This document shows, in pieces, positions 18,947 through 30,471 of a stretch of 64,000 bases of DNA. The stretch comes from Blattamonas nauphoetae (lineage: Eukaryota > Preaxostyla > Oxymonadida), in assembly GCA_033064195.1 (NCBI GenBank), contig JARBJD010000045.1, positions 1 to 64,000 on the forward strand, in the 5' to 3' direction. The notes under the pieces were generated by a model. The model saw only the letters and a program-made list of their open reading frames with translations, was not told the origin of the DNA and made no database searches. The translations under genes and the position numbers were made by a program. The first letter of the stretch is position 1. Every line of letters starts with the position of its first letter.

Positions 18947-20904
18947 ATGAACTCCGAATCCGAAGGAATGATTGCATTTGATACGACGATTAACACCTCC
19001 CCTGATTCTCCTTGCCCTGGTATCTCTTTCCACAGCTTTTCATCTTCTGTAGATTGCTCACAGTTCCTGGATTGGGATGAAGAAACTCTTGAAACTGAAC
19101 AGGAAATTGCCGAAATATTTATGTCTCTCGTTGCCACAGTGAAGTTGCAGCCTTCAATTGACGACTCTTTGGAAGCGAAAGCGTTGAATCTTCTCAGTTA
19201 TGTGTTGCCACATGATAGAGAATCAGCAGATGCTTTCCTCGACGCCTTTGGGCCAACCACAGATGAATCTTCGACAAATTTCGTACGCTCCATTGTGGTT
19301 CTCCTTTCCTCGTCCAATCAAGCAATCACCACAGCAACAATGAAGATGATCAAATCATTTGGGCGATTCTAAATGAAAGGTCGCCTCCGTTTTATCTCCA
19401 TCCCCACTCTATATATCGTAAAGAAAACAGCAGAGTTCACATAAACATCCTCTCTCTCCCCGTTTAAGGTTTGAATTACCAGATTTTCCCATTTTCACTC
19501 ACTTTTTTCCAGATTCCAAGTTCAGGTGACTCCTTCTTCATCACACGGTATTCATTTGTCAGATTCGTGATTGAACCGACCTAATACCGTGCATTACATG
19601 TGATTCTCCTGGTTTGTGTCATATATTTCGTTCACACTGACAGACACTCAGCACTTTTTTGAGGCGAGACAGATTGTTTCTCACAGCCAGAAGACAATCT
19701 GTACACTTGCACTGTGTGATATTTTCTCCAGTTTTCACTCGCGATCGGAACTTTTTTCACAAATTTCTCGTCTTATAGATCACAAACGGGCACTGACTCT
19801 TTGTTCGCCCTACTCTTCCTCTAATTCCCATCAAATACCGTTTTGAATCAAGAGATACCTCAAAGCACCTCTGTTAGACATGTTCCGCCAATCTTGAAGA
19901 CTAAATTCATCATGATTGTTGATTTTGCCATTCAGAACTTTTCGTGTCTTTTTCTACAATAGATGTCTTTGTGTTGGTTCTCTCACACAGAATGAGCGTT
20001 TTATGTAGTTTTCCATCGTTTCTCTGTTTTCGAACAGATTCTGTGACAAAAAGTGTGCACTATTGTCTTCAACAAAAAAGGACGATATCGAACGCGATCG
20101 AACTTAAAATTCAATAATTTCCCTATTTCTTGTCTACTGAAATAAAGAACGGTAATTGGGCAAAAAATGAATTTTTGGGACGCACATTAGTGTTTTGCGA
20201 CCTTTCAAAGAGAATCGCCCATTTATGTCGTTGTGTTCACCTGAAGTCAAACTTACCTTCGTAAAAGCTGATCTGATCCCTCAACTCATCAACGCTCTCA
20301 ATGCACTGTCTCTTTCATTTGCAGAAGCAGATGATATCCACGTCAACCTCCTGATGAGCATCACAATTTCTCTCTGGATCACAACCACATCTTTTCTCGC
20401 ACGTCTCGGAATCAAAGATGAGAATGAACAACAAACTGTTCGCGACACGGTTTTAATGCAAGTTGTGACGCCTTCGGAGAATTATATTCGACGTTTGTGC
20501 GTGAACCGCTATTCGATCGTCGAAGGAGACCAATCGGTAAATTTGCTGATGCTACTCGCCCAACTCCTCCGAATATGTCCATATTATCAACCAACAATGG
20601 AATTTGTTCTCAATATGCCAATCTTTCTCACGATCCCAAGTTGCCTCACATTCTTCGAAAATGATCTCTCAATCTGGAGTTGTCTATTCTCAATGATCGA
20701 TGCTTGGGACAATTTAAGTAAACACAGCGGAGAAGTGGGACAGATGGGGAAGACAGCCAACAAATATTGAGAATGGAAGGCTTCGAAGATGTGATTGAGG
20801 AAAAGCTGCAGAACGACCAAAACGGATATGGAGGACAATTGATTATTCACTTCTCGATCAGGTGGAACAACCAGCTGGGCATGAATCTTCCGGAACAGGA
20901 ATAG
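18947..20904 (+). pseudogene. ~355-aa helical-repeat family, copy A, split by a transposon
   Basis: The N-terminal part (18947-19360) reads FLDWDEETLETEQE... through MKMIKSF. The C-terminal part (20225-20904) resumes with MSLCSPEVKLTFVKADLIPQL. The two parts are separated by an 860-bp transposon. Without the insert and one ATTT, the frame continues with the same spacing as copies D and E. A second lesion lies near 20755, where one base fewer than in other copies shifts the frame before the conserved LRMEG block. The family is predicted all-helical, armadillo-like, with blocks NWDEE, LVATVKLQPALD, LVKADLIPQL, SEKYIRHLC and FEDD. I do not recognise a function. Confidence 0.8.
19361..20220. mobile_element. 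860-bp inverted-repeat transposon with ATTT duplication
   Basis: The ends are GGGCGATTCT...GAAAGGTCGC and its reverse complement, a 24-bp terminal inverted repeat with 2-3 mismatches. The target duplication is ATTT (19357-19360 and 20221-20224). It has no long ORF, so it is non-autonomous. It lies inside an exon of family copy A. The restored coding frame without one ATTT independently confirms a 4-bp duplication. The GGGC end and ATTT duplication are shared with the transposase-bearing element at 53856-56010, but the rest of the terminal repeats differ. Confidence 0.9.
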
Positions 20905-20924
20905 AGTCAGACTGGAACCAGTGA

Positions 20925-21070
20925 CAACTCCAACCGAATCACACCCTTCGCTCTCCACACTCAACCATCTCCCGCCCCTCTTCCTCGTTTCGCCCGATTT
21001 CAACACCACTCGCTCGTTCTCTCGCTCTGTTGTGTTTTGATTTGAAGAGTGATTGACCAATGATGAAGGG
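20925..21070. repeat. Dispersed 3'-flank repeat of the helical-repeat family
   Basis: A block of about 150 bp containing CACCCTTCGCTCTCCACACT and a run of CTCTCGCTCT ends at TTGAAGAGTGATTGA. It is nearly identical at 25775-25910 (+) and recurs inverted at 50270-50410. In each case it follows the 3' end of a family copy, so it travels with the family, either as its 3' untranslated/flanking DNA or as an independent repeat. Confidence 0.75.
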
Positions 21071-21075
21071 AGGAA

Positions 21076-21372
21076 AAGGCACTGATGGGCACAACGACAC
21101 TCCTCGTCCATCCCGATCATCTCGACGCGCTGTTCGCACTCTCTGGCGCTCAGCTGCTTCTGGTCTCGCCGATCTCGAAGTCAGCGATCGTCATCAGCGA
21201 GAGCAACAACAAGCGATACCGAGCTTTGTCTGGCATCTCGTCTGCTGGTCAGGTAGTCACAACCCAACAACGCTGTTCATGAAACACATCACCCAACACT
21301 GCTCTGAACGTCTTCTATCGAAGCTCGCCAAAGCTGGCCTGATCCCTCACCTCGTCATCACTCTCAATCGAC
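21076..21372 (+). other. Left half of a locus split by a Mutator-like element
   Basis: 21076-21185 is nearly identical to both arms of the inverted repeat at 35424-36022. The following frame contains KLAKAGLIPHLVITLNR, close to the family block LVKADLIPQLINTLNP, which suggests a diverged member of the ~355-residue family. Sequence on the other side of the inserted element (from 24875) carries on from the same target site. No intact protein can be read, so it is listed only as a damaged locus. Confidence 0.45.
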
Positions 21373-24300
21373 GGGTAGGTCTAGACTCAGATCCGGAAAA
21401 GTCTACACGCAGATCTGAAAAAAAGTCTAGGCGCAGATCTCCAGGTCTACACGCAGATCTGACTTTTCTGTCATAATTTTTCACAATGGAACATCTAAAA
21501 AGAGAGAGAGTGACGTGAAAAGCAAAGAAGGTGATAGTGAACTCGCTTTTTTTTGAAATTGTTACATTGATGTGAAATCAGAGTTGATCTCACCCACGAA
21601 GGAAGAAATCTGACTCTGAGGCGATGACAATGTCTTTCCGGTCCATCCCCTCTCGACGTCGCCTTCTGCCTCCGTTTCAGTTCTTTGTTCCGCGTCCAGA
21701 GCTACGCTTGTAACAAAAGACTGACCAATTGTCAAACAATCCCGGTCCACACACGAGGCGGGCCTGTGAGTGGAGAAGAGTGTTTGGAGCTTCTGTTGGA
21801 GAGTGTCCAGAGAGCGCAGAGGATCGAGGTGAGGTGTGGGATCTGCTGGATGATACGCGCGGTCACAGTGGAGCGAGATTGAGGGAGAGAATGCCTGCTG
21901 CCTCTTCCTTCTTTCCTTTCTGCGAGAGCGGATGAGGAGGGAGAGGAGCAAACAGATTGTCTGATGTGGGGCTGCTGGATGACAGATAACTTGTGAGGTG
22001 GATGGAGGGGATGAGGGAGCTGATGCAGGAGAGTCAGGGTGGGACGAACTGGGAGTTGGGAGTGGACTGTTCGGTTCGCCTAGCAGGGTAATGAGCTCGA
22101 GGCGGAAGGAGCCAAGAATGGATGAGTGAGCAACTGTCCACAGATGCCTGCGAGGCGGTGAGTTGTTGGCTTGCTCCTCGTTCGGATTAGAATGGAGATG
22201 AGAGAAGCAGAAGAAGCGGAGTATGGACGAGAGAGAACTTGTGTGTGTGTAAACACCTTCATATGGGCGGTTGTGATTGGGAGAGTTAGAATGATGGAAT
22301 GTGACGACGGAGGGGACAACATGTGTCCATGTTGGAGAATAAGCGTATCGTTCTCTTCTGACAGTTCAAACGGAAGGGAGAGGGCGACGAGCGAGAGAAG
22401 CGTCGTTCCAAGTGTCTAGTCTCTGTTCAGTGCTGCATTGGGCGAACCCGAAGCTGGCGGGTTGAACTGCGTGAAGCCCTTTCTCAGAAGATGGTCGACC
22501 ATCGGAAGGTCGTCTGAGGTCAGCGTGAACATTTCGTGTGGGCAGAGGTTGAGGAGAGTGGAGAGAGGAGAGGGAGCTGAAGCCGCCTGTTGCGGGGTCG
22601 GCGAGGGAGGGATGAAGAGACTTGCAGGGTTGTCCGTTCGGTTGTAGATGTTCTGTGAGATTGGAGTGAACGAGAATGTGGAAGATGGACCGAAGCTGTT
22701 TTCGTGTCGGCTGTCGCTTGTGGTGGAGAAGGCAGACACAACTGAAGAGATGATTGTCTGGGCGAGACCCACCTTCCTCTCCGCAGAAGGGAAGAGGTAG
22801 CAGATGCCGTTTGCTGACGAGGTGGTCAGAGATGGAGTAGCCATGGTCGACGAAGAACGACTGCGACGAGGGACGGCGTCGAGAGAGGAAGCGAGACGAG
22901 AAGTCTGCGTTGAAGAAGATGCTGTCGTCAAACAGAGGCACACTCGTGTCCACCAACACTGTCTCGTGTTTGGGGGCTGCAGGCGAGACAGGAAGCAGGT
23001 TGTCAAACTGGACAGAAGTGGTGTCGATGAGAAGAGGAGAGTCGCTCGGAGTAAGTTTTGGAGTGTTCTTGGAAGATGTTGTGAAAGAGGCGCATGAGGA
23101 CGAGGATCGCGCGGAGGTGGCTGTTTCACGCACCGATCCTTCTTCTCCACCTCCTGTCTCCCTAAAATGCTCTTTTTTCACAATTTCGTCGTCATTGTCA
23201 TTTGTTTCCGAGTGATGCTCTGGTTCCTTGTCCGGCTGATGATCGATGCTGTCTCCTTTCTCTCCTTCATATTCCAGTTGGTCTTCAAACTCTTCCTCCT
23301 GTCCATATTGTTCTTCGGGTTTTTATTCTTCCAATACTTCCTCTTTTTCTTCTGAAGAGAGTGACTTCCTAGATTCTGAGGGTGAGATTTTGATTCCCAA
23401 CTTTACTTCGAACTCCGGGACAATTTGCTTGATTTTAATCTCTCCCTTGATTTGACTGAGTGTTTGCTGTGTTCTTCTTTTTCTACTTTCAATTCTGTTC
23501 CTTCTGCTTGTTCATCGTCTTCAAATTGATCGTCGGCTTCTGCTTGTTCATCCGCTGCTTCTACAAACTCCTCATCGTCTTCATCATTTTGATCGTTTTC
23601 TTGCAGCTCGTTTTCTTCATCATTTGATTCTTCTTTTTGGGCTAGTGCACCAAACGAGCTTGTTTTGACATCACTTTCGATTTCTTCGATTAAACTTTGT
23701 CTTCTTCGTAATCGTCCACGTCTTCAGCTTTTCCATCATCTTTCTCCTGCAAATCTTCATGTTCAGATTCAGCTTGCTCATTTTCAGGACCGGCAGCGTC
23801 AGGATCTTCATCGTCGAGATGTTCGCTTTCGACAGCTTCGTCATTCTCGTTTTCTTCGCATCAGCATTCTGTTCAGATCCGGCATCTTCGTCCATTTCTT
23901 CATACTGTTTTTCAGCATTTTTGTCTTTGTGTTCGAGTTGCTCATTTTCTGGTTGGATGTCATCGGCATCTCCATCGTCTTGTTCACCCTCATCTTCAAC
24001 TGCCTCTTCCTATTCGTCTTCAGTATTGTCGTTTTATTCATCTTCTTCCATTTCGCCAGTTGGTTCAGGTTCGTTTTCTTCAACGTTTTCATTCTCTCCC
24101 ACGCTTCGTGTTTCGTCTTTCTCATTATCTGCCTGTTCAAATTCTCCTTCGATGTCCTCATCAACCTCAACTTAGTCGTCTTCATCCCCTTCCCTTTTGT
24201 GTCCTTCGCGTCGTCGCCTTTCTTGGTCATTCTCACAATTTCGGAAAGTTTTGCCTTTTGGCGTTCTGCATCAATTCTTCTTCTTTCTGCAAGTAGAAAT

Positions 24301-24865
24301 TCTCAGTTGTGAGCGGATTCGATGACTGAGTGACAACCGTCCGTCGAGCTTGTCAATTGGAGATGGAACTGACCTTTTAGACGGGACATAGTGGAGGGTG
24401 GGCTCGGATATCAAGGAAGGTGAACTTGAATATCAGGGAAGAGAAGTGAAACGATCAAATGGAATGCATACTTCGGGCTGGGCAGCGGAAAATGAAATGC
24501 CGGCGGTGTTGAGAAGACGGAGAGTTGGGAGGGCTATCTGTTCGTGAATCCGACGGCAAAGTTCCGGACGAAGGTCTGGAAGGGTCTCGAATGGAAAGAA
24601 GCTTTAATAGGAAGGAACTGACCAAGATCAACCCAGGATCTCTTTGACCATGTTGAACCCAGATAGTAAAAAAAGTCAGAAAGTAAGAAATGAGCAAAAA
24701 AAGTGGAAATGACGTCGAGATTGAGGTGTTCGTTGAATAAAATGTGGTAAAGAATCGAAAAGAACGAGTTTAACTGCAGATCTGCGTGTAGACCAAGAGA
24801 TCTGCGCCTAGACGGATCTGCAGATCTGCGTGTAGACTTTTTCAGATCTGAGTCTAGACTTACCC
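21373..24865. mobile_element. Mutator-like element with ~90-bp terminal repeats and cargo
   Basis: The ends start GGGTA(A/G)GTCTAGACTC and match over about 90 bp in inverted orientation (21373-21463 and 24776-24865). Each is built of four ~20-bp units of the form GTCTA..C.CAGATC. The 9-bp target duplication TCAATCGAC (21364-21372, 24866-24874) is exact. Long terminal repeats and a 9-bp duplication are the hallmarks of Mutator-like elements. No transposase is recognised. The interior is a minus-strand acidic and Ser/Pro-rich coding region with at least one 31-nt intron. That makes it resemble a Pack-type element carrying host-like sequence. Confidence 0.85.
22416..24300 (-). pseudogene. Acidic, Ser/Pro-rich cargo gene of the Mutator-like element
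   Basis: From 23322 down to 22773 the frame is open (EDQLEYEGEKGD..., then a Ser/Thr/Pro-rich part ending PLPFCGEE). It splices over a 31-nt GT-AG intron (22742-22772) into VSAFSTTSDSRHENSF..., ending NRD-stop at 22416. No in-frame ATG lies in this open part, so upstream exons are needed. Upstream, 23330-24300 is dominated by Glu/Asp codons on the minus strand (EEFVEAADEQAEADDQ) but in several frames with stops, so this part looks decayed. No domain is recognised; it may be a captured host gene or an element protein. Confidence 0.5.
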
Positions 24866-24874
24866 TCAATCGAC

Positions 24875-26423
24875 CACCTCTCTCGTTGCCAGACACTCGA
24901 GACTTCCACGTCCAACTCTAACATCGTCGTGAGCTCTGTCCTGCTCGCAACTGCACGTGCACTCAGACGCCTCGACAACCCACTCTCCTTTGTGTTTGTG
25001 CTCTACCCGTCTCTCTCGCTTTCTCGAGCCATGACTCAACTGCAGAATCGGACATGTCGATTCCTATTGTCTCACATGAAGCCTTCACGATGTTGCTCGA
25101 ACAAAACATGAACAACCGAGAACAAAGCGAGTCGGTGAAGATCCCTGTTCGACAGATGGGAATGGAAGACTTGGCGGACACTGTCGAAGGAAGGCAGCTG
25201 ACTGATCGCAAAGGAGATTGGGGAGGTGGAGTTGTGTCGAACTGGATGATGTTGAGTAACTTGGTTGGACTGAACGTTGGCCAGTTTGGATGGATGACGA
25301 CAGTGGTCAGGCAAGTTCCAGCGTGGTCGACATGCGCTTCTGATCGCTTCACCTGTCTCGTCGGTGACAAAACGTCTTCATGAGCACCCGACTTCATTGA
25401 TTCGATGGACTGGTTGACAGTCACCGTCGCACTGTCAACCAGTCCTTCGACATGGAATGGATTCGCGTGTTCATCAAACTGTCCCACTGTCACAGGGTTG
25501 TGGAAAGGAACAAGTGCAAGAAGCATGACGAGGGAGTCCACATCTCTCCGCCTGTCTCCGCGATGCCAGACGAAACTCGGCATCGCTTTTCGATGTTCTC
25601 GCGGACGACATCGTATCTGATGACCTCCTGTTCCCTCATTCTTCGCCAAAGCCAAACCCAACCGCATTCGAGGAAGGAAAGATATTGCTGTTGGTTGACT
25701 CGATCAGATGGAACATCGAGCAGGGCATAAACGTTTAACGACGTTGGTAGAATCATCCAAGAAGCAGCGACGATTCGAACCGAACAACACCCTTCGCTCT
25801 CCACACTCAACCATCTCCCGCCCCTCTTCCTCGTTTCTCCCGATTTCAACACCACTCTCTCGCTCTCTCGCTCTGTTGTGTTTTGATTTGAAGAGTGATT
25901 GACTCATGACGAAGGATTGTCGAGCTGATGTGGGACTGACTCGAACACTCTCCACCACACTGGACACTCAATGGCCTTCATCAGAATAATACCTGAATAC
26001 GATCATCAGGACATTTGAGTCGCTACCATTCCTCCTCTCTCCCGTCCTTTGTCAGTGATGGTATTGTGTTTGGAACGAGTTGACCGAAGTTGACAGAAAC
26101 AGAGTCGTGTGCATCGAAAAAGCTGCGCTCTTTTGTCAGTCTGACCAGAGTCTTCTTGTTGTGTCCTTCCACAAACTGAAACCATTGAATGCACACAAAC
26201 CAGGCAAGAACCACCTTTTCACACACTTGTGTGTCGTTTGAAACGACTTCTCATCACTTGATCGTTCTCTGTCTTTCCTTCCTCTTCGCTCATCGATTAT
26301 CTCACTAATCATGATTTGATGTTTTGTTCTTCCATTTCCGACGATTATTTCATCTCAATATCATTATTTCAGACTTTCTTGTAGCTCACCCATAACGAGA
26401 CTTTTTCCGCTGAAGTCACAAGA
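24875..26423. other. Mosaic of repeat fragments right of the Mutator-like element
   Basis: It holds the right half of the split locus, a copy of a ~105-bp segment also at 18358-18462 (25280-25382), and a perfect 15-bp stem hairpin (25407-25445). At about 25690-25735 (+) is a 3' remnant of the helical-repeat family, followed by the family's 3'-flank repeat (25775-25910). 25555-25615 resembles 21195-21250 in the opposite orientation. The last ~150 bases are the 5' flank of copy B, with a likely 5'-UTR acceptor (...TTATTTCAG) and CCCATAACGAG. Confidence 0.5.
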
Positions 26424-27494
26424 ATGACCGAGATTGACAAGAAAACAGACCCCTCCTCAAGTCAAGCACACTCTGATTTGTCCTCCCCACAGTCGCCAGT
26501 TTCTGCAGATTGCTCTCCATTCCTGAATTGGAATGAAGAAAAGCCTGAATCAGAATGGGAAAAGGCCAGTATCTTTGAGTCTCTCGTTGCCACATTGAAG
26601 TTGCAGCCTGCACTTGATGTCTCTTTGGAAACTAAAGCCGTAAAGTTTCTGAAATCTTTGAAATCGACGGATGATAAATCAGTTGATTCTCTTCTATCCT
26701 ACCTTGGGGTATCCAAGTTTATATCATGTGTCAACTTCGCAAAGTCCATCGTGGTGCTCCTTTCTTCAGCCAGTAAGATAATCACCGTTGCGACAGTGGA
26801 GATAATCGAATATCTGTTCACCAAGTGTTATTTGGAAAAGCGCAATATGCTTGTCACGGCTGATCTGCTCCCTAAACTCATCAACACTCTCAATCCACGA
26901 TCCTGTCTCTTCGCCGAAGCAGTCGAAATACACGCCTGTCTCATGGATGTTATCACCAAGTCACTCCATCTCGCAACTCCGGGTGGGGTCTTCTATCTCG
27001 AAAGTGAAGCAGGCGAAGAACAGCAAGCTATTCATGAGACGATTTTGAAGCTAGTTCTGGCACCTTCGGAGAAGTATATCTGCCATTTGTGTCTGAACCG
27101 ATTTTCGATCATCGATGGAGTCTTACCTGGTAAATTCATGCTTCTTCTCGCCAATCTCCTCCAAATATCTCCATATTATCAGCCAACATTGGAATTTGTT
27201 CTTTCTATGCCAATCGTCATAACGATACCAAGTTATCTCACATTCTTCGAAGATGATATGTCAATCTGGGTTTTTCTGTACGGAATGGTCGAAACACTGC
27301 GGAAATGTAACAGGGAAGGCGGAGAAGTGCGACAGATAGCGACGACAGTGCATCGAATGCTGAGAATGGAGGGCTTCGAAGATACGATTGAAAACAGACT
27401 GCAAAACGATAAAACAGGATATGGAGCGACGATCATTTTCTATTTGATCGGATTGAACAACCTACTGGGCATGAACCTTTCATACCGTTGGTAG
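26424..27494 (+). CDS. ~355-aa helical-repeat family, copy B, intact
   Basis: This intact 356-residue frame starts MTEIDKKTD, the same start context (AGAATGACCGAGATTGAC) as copy D. Conserved blocks in order are FLNWNEE (~30), LVATLKLQPALDVSLE (~52), FAKSIVVLLSSA (~107), LVTADLLPKLINTLNP (~147), EEQQAIHETIL (~200), SEKYICHLCLNRFSI (~216), FFEDDMSIW (~272) and LRMEGFEDTIENRLQNDKTG (~312). All-helical, armadillo-like packing is inferred from the periodic Leu/Ile pattern. There is no signal peptide or membrane span. Function is unknown. At least eight full, partial or decayed copies lie in this window, so it belongs to an expanding family. Confidence 0.8.
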   Translation: MTEIDKKTDPSSSQAHSDLSSPQSPVSADCSPFLNWNEEKPESEWEKASIFESLVATLKLQPALDVSLETKAVKFLKSLKSTDDKSVDSLLSYLGVSKFISCVNFAKSIVVLLSSASKIITVATVEIIEYLFTKCYLEKRNMLVTADLLPKLINTLNPRSCLFAEAVEIHACLMDVITKSLHLATPGGVFYLESEAGEEQQAIHETILKLVLAPSEKYICHLCLNRFSIIDGVLPGKFMLLLANLLQISPYYQPTLEFVLSMPIVITIPSYLTFFEDDMSIWVFLYGMVETLRKCNREGGEVRQIATTVHRMLRMEGFEDTIENRLQNDKTGYGATIIFYLIGLNNLLGMNLSYRW

Positions 27495-27785
27495 AAACGG
27501 AACAGGACCAGCACTCAGAACGAACTGATTGTGACTTCCTTTGGACAGCCAACACTGTTTGTGTGTGATATTTGATGGCTCTGGCATCACCTCATGGTTT
27601 ACCGGACTGAACGAGTCGGATTCTCCCCTTGTCTCCCTCCATTTTCACAGAACAGTCAGCAACATCGAGGAAAGTTCCAATTCGCTCTGGAATATTTCTC
27701 TCTTCTTATTTTTCGAATCATTTGTTCACTTGACTATTTGTTAATGTTTCGAAATCGGTCGGTTTCATCACCTCCACTCGAGTAA

Positions 27786-30026
27786 ATGGGAGAGATCTTT
27801 CTCGAACTCCTGATTTTCTTCATAATTCTCCCTATACTTTTGGGAATATCTTCGTTTCCTTTGGATTCTTCGATTTCCGACTTTGATGGACTCCACAGCT
27901 CCTCCACTGTTGTGGTCGAAACACTCAAAATCGAAACCATCAAAACTCAATCTGGAATCCTTCAAAGTTGTGGGTATGTTCTCACACATCGGCATATTTC
28001 TGTTCTTGGCAACTCAGAGAACAGGACTGCCCTTTTGGAATCGCCCAACTCGAACAATTCGCTCGTCCATCTTGTCAACTCTTCTTTCTCGATCGTGCAC
28101 TTCGTTCTCGTGGGTGAGAACGCGTTGTGCCTCGAGATGGAGCCAAATTTTTATTATTCAGTTGAGGATTGTTCCATCTCTCTCTCGAACGGGAATTATT
28201 CGATTTCCGTCCAAAACTCATTTCTTCTTTTGGGACGGACATCCTTCATTCATCCGCCAGAAAGTTGTATTCCATTCTCTATCTACACAGACTATTCTTT
28301 TGGGAGTTCAATTCTTTATCATTCAATTGTAATGCGCAATTTCACGACTGACACCCAGTCCGCTTTTCTGGGTTGTCTGTCCTCCTCCGACGACTCTACG
28401 CTGGACTTTGTCTTTCAAAATGTGTCCAGTAGATCTGCATCATCGTTTTCACAAGATTGCTCGAACATAGTCGGAACGACGAAAGTGATGAACTCAAATG
28501 CGAAAACATGCCACAATCTGCTTTCAGGTGACATCTTCGCACCTCTCTCCATGTCTTCGTTCTCAATGGTCAACTCATCAGCTGTCTCCAACACCGAAAT
28601 CTGGTCTCCACCACTGTCTCCAACAGCCACCAATCCGACTCGCCCAATCTCGCCCTTCCCGCAACGCTGTGTCGTCAGAAGCAGCTCGTTCATTTCATGC
28701 AAAGGCTTCGGCGCGTTTGGAGGTGCACTTGCTCTGTTTGGATCTGCATATGCGGAAATTGGAAAGTCGATGTTCGAAAGCTGATCAGTGGAGGACGAAG
28801 CGGAAACAGGAAGAAGGAAAGCGAGAGGAGCGATTTTGGTGGCAGGCCAAGGAGACTAGCAAGCCAGAATTTTGAAATGCATGTTTTGGGAAAACAGAGC
28901 TGAGCGAGGAGGAGCACTCATGTTTGTGAACGTCCCTCGAATCCACATTGAAGACTCGCCGTTCACGAAGGAGGAAAGCGGGCACGACGGCAGACGACGA
29001 CAGGATGGAAGGAAGGAGGAGAGAGGGGAAGAGGGAGGAGTGTGGGTGTGTGGGAGAGTGGACGAGCTACTGGTGTGTGGTGTTGGGAGTGAAGAGAACA
29101 GGGCAGAAGGAGGAGGCTGGCTGAGCATGAGTTCTCTCGCTCGCACTTCGACGATCTCGTCGTGTCTGTATTGTGGGAACAGGGCTGAGAGGGCAGGAGG
29201 AGTGATGCTGTTTGGAGGAGAGGGCGATTGCGTGTCGATTGTGTTTGAGTTTTGCCGATTTATGGGGAATGAGGTGCCAGATCGGATGGGAGGAGAGGAA
29301 GTGGGGTCGGATGTGTGTTTTGTGGACTGCAGTGCGGACACTGTGGACTCTTCGGTGAGAGTGGAAATCTGCTGGTCAACCTCAAACACAGCCGGAATTG
29401 GAGTGTTGTCATCTGATGGCGACTTCTCGTCTCTGTCACTCCTGTCGACATCTCACGACTCGAACGAGGAAACAGGAAGGACAGTGGATGTGACAACAAG
29501 CGGGATAGACGAGAGTGGATGTGGGTCAACATCCAACGCTGCGTGTGCGACAGTGGGAGGATGTGTGACATTCGCAAAAAGCATCGAAATGGAGATTGGA
29601 GTTGGAGCAGGATCGTTTGTGGAGACAACACCAGTCACACTGCAACTTGACCAGTCGCTCTCGATCGTTGGGAATGGCGAACAATCCACCAAACTCACCA
29701 CTCCAGTCAACTTCATCACTGTCGATCTGAAGTCGAGTCTGACGCTGTGCAACCTCGTCGTCCATCCGAAGGGAAGACTCCTGGCCTGTTCCGTCGGTGT
29801 CGTCTCCCTCTCCTCCATCGCCATCGCCGACATCGCGAATGTCTTCTCCGGCAGCGTCATCATCCAAGTTCACCTCACCGAACCCACAGACTCTCCACAC
29901 GTGGACCATCTCACCGTTCACAACATCACTTCAACATTCGACGGACTCAATGTCTGTCAACTGAGGCCCAATCGTCACATCGATCCCCTGCTTATTTTCG
30001 CCTTATGTGTGACTTTTCCAGATTGA
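27786..30026 (+). pseudogene. Secreted/surface beta-helix repeat protein, disrupted
   Basis: The start MGEIFLELLIFFIILPILL is a clear signal peptide. The body carries right-handed beta-helix repeats of the FxxNRAExGG(A/V) type, e.g. CMFWENRAERGGALMF and CLYCGNRAERAGGVML, as in pectin-lyase-like and Pmp-like surface proteins. The first frame stops at 28784. The homologous text VEDEAETGRRKARGAILVAGQGD follows in another frame with one in-frame TAG before the long frame 28872-30026. So there are at least two lesions unless unusual splicing occurs. A downstream intron is possible at 29955-30024 (GT-AG). No C-terminal membrane span was found. Confidence 0.65.
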
Positions 30027-30471
30027 TTTCCGTTGCATCTCCAATTCCACTGTTCATTTCAGCCTCTCTCGCCTCAAGTCCCATTTCGTTCATCTTTTCC
30101 ACTCCAAACTTTGAATCACTCCCACCCACGATTCTCGTTCGCCTCGACGGATTGTTGGTGGAGCGTGGGATTCTCTCGCCCAGCTGTGCTGAATGTCGAA
30201 ACGCGAGACATTCACCAAAAGGGGACGTTGGAGCCTTCATTGACATGATTAGCGAGTTTCCTTTCATTTGTAAGCTTCTTTTTTCGTTCTCATTTCTGTT
30301 TCACTCATTTTGTTGTGTTTCTTTTTTGGAGCAAACACTTCACCTGCGTTGGTGATTGGTGGAGGAATGGGAACGAGCAAGGTCTCCAGGCACAGACTGA
30401 GAAACCCGTAACGAATATCAAACATACAACATGACCACGTTCACGGATTGTGCCCACTGTTCATCAACAAC
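30027..30471. other. Possible 3' exon of the beta-helix gene, then no gene
   Basis: After the AG at 30024 the frame starting IDFRCISNSTVHF can be read for about 30 codons and could be a last exon of the beta-helix gene. A second frame (SLASSPISFIFSTPNFE...) overlaps it, and neither is supported by other evidence. Nothing is recognised from about 30270 to 30471. Confidence 0.3.

Noticed and set aside
19361-20220. Large intron in family copy A
   Set aside because: It begins GGGC and ends GCCC with inverted repeats and an ATTT duplication, and relatives have no intron there.
23665-24312. Hydrophobic plus-strand ORF of ~215 codons inside the Mutator-like element
   Set aside because: It is the complement of Glu/Asp/Lys-codon-rich sequence on the minus strand; such complements read as Phe/Leu/Ser-rich shadows.
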